Origin: Clostridiales bacterium
GTDB lineage: Bacteria; Bacillota; Clostridia; Peptostreptococcales; Anaerovoracaceae
Assembly: GCA_003542355.1 (NCBI GenBank)
Contig: DPKU01000110.1
Coordinates: forward strand, 1-9,194
Direction of reading: 5' to 3'
Length of the DNA stretch: 9,194 bases
Of this stretch, positions 8,101-9,194 are shown one piece after another (the stretch's first letter is position 1; every line of letters starts with the position of its first letter). The notes below the pieces were generated by a model. That model worked only from the letters and a program-made list of their open reading frames with translations. It made no database searches and was not told where the DNA came from. A program made the position numbers and the translations under genes.

Positions 8101-9194
8101 GATCAGACTGACAGCAATGGCATCCAGCGCCATCATGGCCTGATATGGCAGGAAGATGATGCTCAGGAAAAACTGAAAGACTGGCGCCTTGACCCCGAAA
8201 AATCCGGGAAGATAGCGTTTGATGCTGTCGGGTTTGAATCCGCCCGTCAAGATTTGCGTCAATATGGAAAGAATCAGCGGCAGACCCATGGAAAGGATCC
8301 CCAATCCGGCCCAAAAGGCACCCGTACCCGGCAGTATCGTGAACCCCAGAACAATAAGGATTAATACCGACGGACACAACAAGCTGCGTCTTAGATTGTC
8401 GACCATTTTCCATTTCGAAACACAGGACAACGGATTCTTGATGCGAACACCGTCCTTTGTATGGATCGTTCCCAGAAGCCAGGGCACCAGCTGCCAATCT
8501 CCCCGGACCCATCTGTGGAGCCTGGCCATAAAAGAGTTGAATCTTGACGGGTAGGAATCCACCAGTTCCAGATCCGACACCAGCGCAGCTCTCACAAAAG
8601 ATCCTTCCAGCAGATCGTGGCTCAATATGGCATTCTCCGGTAATTTTCCGTTCAAAACCGTTTGGAAGACGCGAAGGTCGTAGATGCCTTTTCCCGTAAA
8701 AATGCCCTCCCCGAACAGATCCTGGTAGACATCAGAAATCGCCCCGGCATAGGGATCCAGTCCCTCTTGACCCGTATAGATCCTTGAGAAGATCGACTTA
8801 TTCGAGCTTTCGCTGTCGAAGGATACTCTTGGCTGCATCAATCCATAGCCTTTGGTGACGATTCCTTTTTCCCTGTGGACCACAGGCTTGTTCAGAGGAT
8901 GTGCCATGGTCCCGATCATTTTTTTGGCCATGCCCAGGGGCAGGACAGTATCTGCGTCCAGCGTGATGACATATTTGATATTCGCATCCGGAAGCAATTC
9001 ATTGGAATAAAAAGAGAAGCTGGTATCATCGGACCCCAGGAGCAACTCATTGAATTCCATCAAGGCTCCTCTTTTTCGTTCCCAGCCCGTCCAGTTGTGA
9101 TCGGTCTCATTGAACTTACGCTGCCTGTTGTAGAAATAGAATATGTCTTTTCCCCCACCGGCATACTTGCTGTTCAAAGCAATTATTTTATCAG
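2188..9194 (-). CDS. ndvB: Cyclic beta-1,2-glucan synthase (NdvB/Cgs/ChvB type), 5' end beyond the window
   Basis: Membrane enzyme that polymerises glucose from UDP-glucose into beta-1,2-glucan, closes the ring and adjusts chain length by phosphorolysis (family knowledge). Residues are numbered from a TTG at 9177, but the frame stays open to 9194, so that is not the start; family proteins of about 2800-2900 residues imply roughly 450-550 are missing. GT84 part: residues 1-265, with LDADT (D74, D76), SHDLLEG (H187-D188) and RLHRWVRGDWQ at 219-229, an R-type (Q/R)xxRW motif. About five membrane segments lie at 267-432. Glucoamylase-like cyclisation domain: about 445-1000, with GTMFEYLMP (820-828), PWGASESAYN (861-870) and MAHHQGMSL (958-966). 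First GH94-like beta-sandwich: about 1030-1300; second: about 1530-1800. GH94 catalytic domain: about 1815-2240, with RGGDWNDGMN (D2010 the expected general acid), GGQYTHAAAW (2161-2170) and GWTWYTGAAGWMY (2228-2240). The stop is TGA. No frameshift is visible, and all catalytic signatures in the visible part are intact. The family call is secure; cyclic product and gene symbol are by homology only. Confidence 0.93.
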   Translation of the reverse strand, partial: DKIIALNSKYAGGGKDIFYFYNRQRKFNETDHNWTGWERKRGALMEFNELLLGSDDTSFSFYSNELLPDANIKYVITLDADTVLPLGMAKKMIGTMAHPLNKPVVHREKGIVTKGYGLMQPRVSFDSESSNKSIFSRIYTGQEGLDPYAGAISDVYQDLFGEGIFTGKGIYDLRVFQTVLNGKLPENAILSHDLLEGSFVRAALVSDLELVDSYPSRFNSFMARLHRWVRGDWQLVPWLLGTIHTKDGVRIKNPLSCVSKWKMVDNLRRSLLCPSVLILIVLGFTILPGTGAFWAGLGILSMGLPLILSILTQILTGGFKPDSIKRYLPGFFGVKAPVFQFFLSIIFLPYQAMMALDAIAVSLIRVFITKKNMLEWVTSSDADRAQPNSLKSYFATMGLSAAIGAVIAGLCLTNKPESMALGFVLLVGWAASPVIAYRISKDDSVLPEALEEKDLLELRKIARKTWRYFEEHADQKNNYLAPDNFQEDPYRGVAYKTSPTNIGLGLMASLTARDMGYIGLIEATERISNTITTLEKMEKWDGHLYNWYDTRTLTPLEPRYVSTVDSGNLVCYLTALEQGLKEYFEKPLIDDVFERGMDDTVRAGLPEEAAHTETPKLCSREEGEWIAKSEHMAYMLQQEMDRFLPWRDRACAPPDGLCNAAADAKANALLALMRSNISLKGLPALGERIVDQCNSLIQDLGGTEEDFPAPELSWLNDVKEAATRSIRFSTDFIERYAQLTERIAVLSMNTKFAALYNDRRHLFYIGYNMQEQKPTNSYYDLLASEARQTSYLAIARGEVPPKHWFMLGRSLTVVDRFKGLVSWSGTMFEYLMPLLLMKSYKNTLLDETCFFAVKSQIKYGKQREMPWGASESAYNALDHHHEYQYKAIGVPWLGLKRGLSQDAVVAPYATFLALLVDPKAAWENIRYLKAEGLEGAYGFYEAADYTPDRHEAQTKKVIIKSFMAHHQGMSLLAISNYLNDDVMQRRFAKDPNIRSASLLLQEKVPRHVVFTKDSKEKIQTSKAAVYNDKGAYRRYTSLDFDLPRAHILSNGRYFVGLTDKGTGYSQTRDMAISRWRNDAITDNYGTFFYIEDLDRDQNWSAAYAPLNVMPENYEVVFTPDKATYTREDGDIETSTEVIAASGDLAEVRRIQIKNNGKTPRTMQVTSYIELVGASQESDLAHPAFSNLFVSTEYDPEYKALLATRRTRSQSDKKIWLACIPVAVGETIGDMEYETDRAQFIGRGNNAGNPDAISMGKPLSNTVGSVLDPIFSTRLRVRIEPGKKARMYFVTAMAHSRESVMALVEKYSDPKVCKTSFWLATIRSQAEAKYLDIRAPEMELYQDLISQILFLSSQRRKYAQNIAVNRKGQRDLWKYGISGDRPIVLLTLDKSHETELLYELLKAHEYWRTKNLKVDLVVLSREENSYNNPLHTLITEIVHATQTQDVMNRHQDVFILKASAMTAEEILLFYAKASMIFEGGRGTLEAQSHAVVPGTKAIAADTAEPLPQHRDVPDYGRADRRADFPFLKHVPGEKQHLQFFNGLGGFAEKGKCYVIKLEKNQMTPAPWMNVIANPNFGFMVSESGGGYAWCENSRENKLSKWSNDPIGDEPGEVIYLSEDDKALWSMTPLPIREEEPYVIEHGFGYTAFRHQSHGIRQELVQFVPVADTVKLSLIRLHNESPERRTVRVTYYITPILGVSMSDTGMHLVSSQSDDGTLLIENPYNREFADKVCFMNVSVKGRTVTADRKEFFGQGSFGSPAALRAGSLSGTTGAGYDPCAAMQVPVTLGPNETADIVFAMGMSDSPEAALALADRYRNVTQARDALAEVERFWNDKLQTVQVETPDAAMNIMLNGWLLYQVISCRMWARSGFYQAGGAYGFRDQLQDTLSLIAVWPSLARTQILKHAGHQFEEGDVLHWWHEPSGKGPRTHISDDYLWLPYVTAEYIRVTGDADILNAKAPYLRGEPLRADEADRYCQPEVSDETFSLYDHCIRSVDNALRFGAHGLPLIRGGDWNDGMNNVGSGGKGESVWLGWFLCTTLQKIIPICRARDQADRADSYAQIIDNVADAIEKNGWDGNWYTRAFFDDGTPLGSAVNSECKIDSLAQTWSVLSGKGNAQRSAKGMQALENYLIMEAEGIFKLLTPAFHDGPLDPGYIKGYLPGVRENGGQYTHAAAWVVAAYAALGQGDKAWNCFRLLNPINHARTPRESWVYKVEPYVMAADVYAEQPHIGRGGWTWYTGAAGWMYKAGLERILGLNKEGDKLILAPSFPGKWTAYEMKYKYKETLYQINVTNPDGIGNGVLQMRVDGQIQADHTITLIDDKRTHQVEVRVGVSP

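Noticed and set aside
9175..9177. TTG at 9177 as the start of the glucan synthase
   Set aside because: The frame continues without a stop to the window edge, and the sequence here is already inside the GT84 domain, so the true start is outside.

Overview
The window reads as part of a chromosome from an anaerobic, mid-GC Firmicute-like bacterium, probably in or near Clostridia. The basis is a diacylglycerol-glucosyltransferase-like GT4 enzyme, a NimA-like flavin protein, strong Shine-Dalgarno sequences with a TTG start, and an extended -10 promoter. This placement is inference; no rRNA or other phylogenetic marker is present. All recognisable genes lie on the minus strand, so transcription runs from position 9194 towards 1.

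Layout in transcription order. Positions 9194-2188 hold a very large, uninterrupted gene, open at the window edge, for a cyclic beta-1,2-glucan synthase (NdvB/Cgs/ChvB type). The visible 2329+ residues contain the C-terminal part of a GT84 glycosyltransferase, a block of about five membrane segments, a glucoamylase-like cyclisation domain, two GH94-type beta-sandwich modules and one GH94 phosphorylase catalytic domain with an intact DWND motif. A 78-nt gap follows, carrying an extended -10 promoter and a strong ribosome binding site. Positions 2109-916 encode a GT4 glycosyltransferase resembling 1,2-diacylglycerol 3-alpha-glucosyltransferases. Positions 938-366 encode a pyridoxamine-5'-phosphate-oxidase-like (NimA-type) flavin-binding protein whose start overlaps the end of the GT4 gene. 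An intrinsic terminator at 336-296 closes the unit.

The last stretch, about 1-305, is non-coding by my reading. It is about 66% GC by hand count, against roughly 50-55% in sampled coding stretches. It contains diverged repeats: four 30-bp tandem units, a pair of direct repeats 114 bp apart, five copies of the palindrome CCGGCCGG, and a short hairpin. This is the least explained part of the window.

Functionally, the two glycosyltransferase genes point to a cell-envelope role. The synthase makes, cyclises and trims beta-1,2-glucan at the membrane from UDP-glucose. The GT4 enzyme probably glucosylates a membrane lipid. The flavin protein has no obvious mechanistic link and may simply be co-transcribed. 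I found no mobile element, CRISPR array, tRNA or rRNA, and no convincing evidence for a wholly new system.
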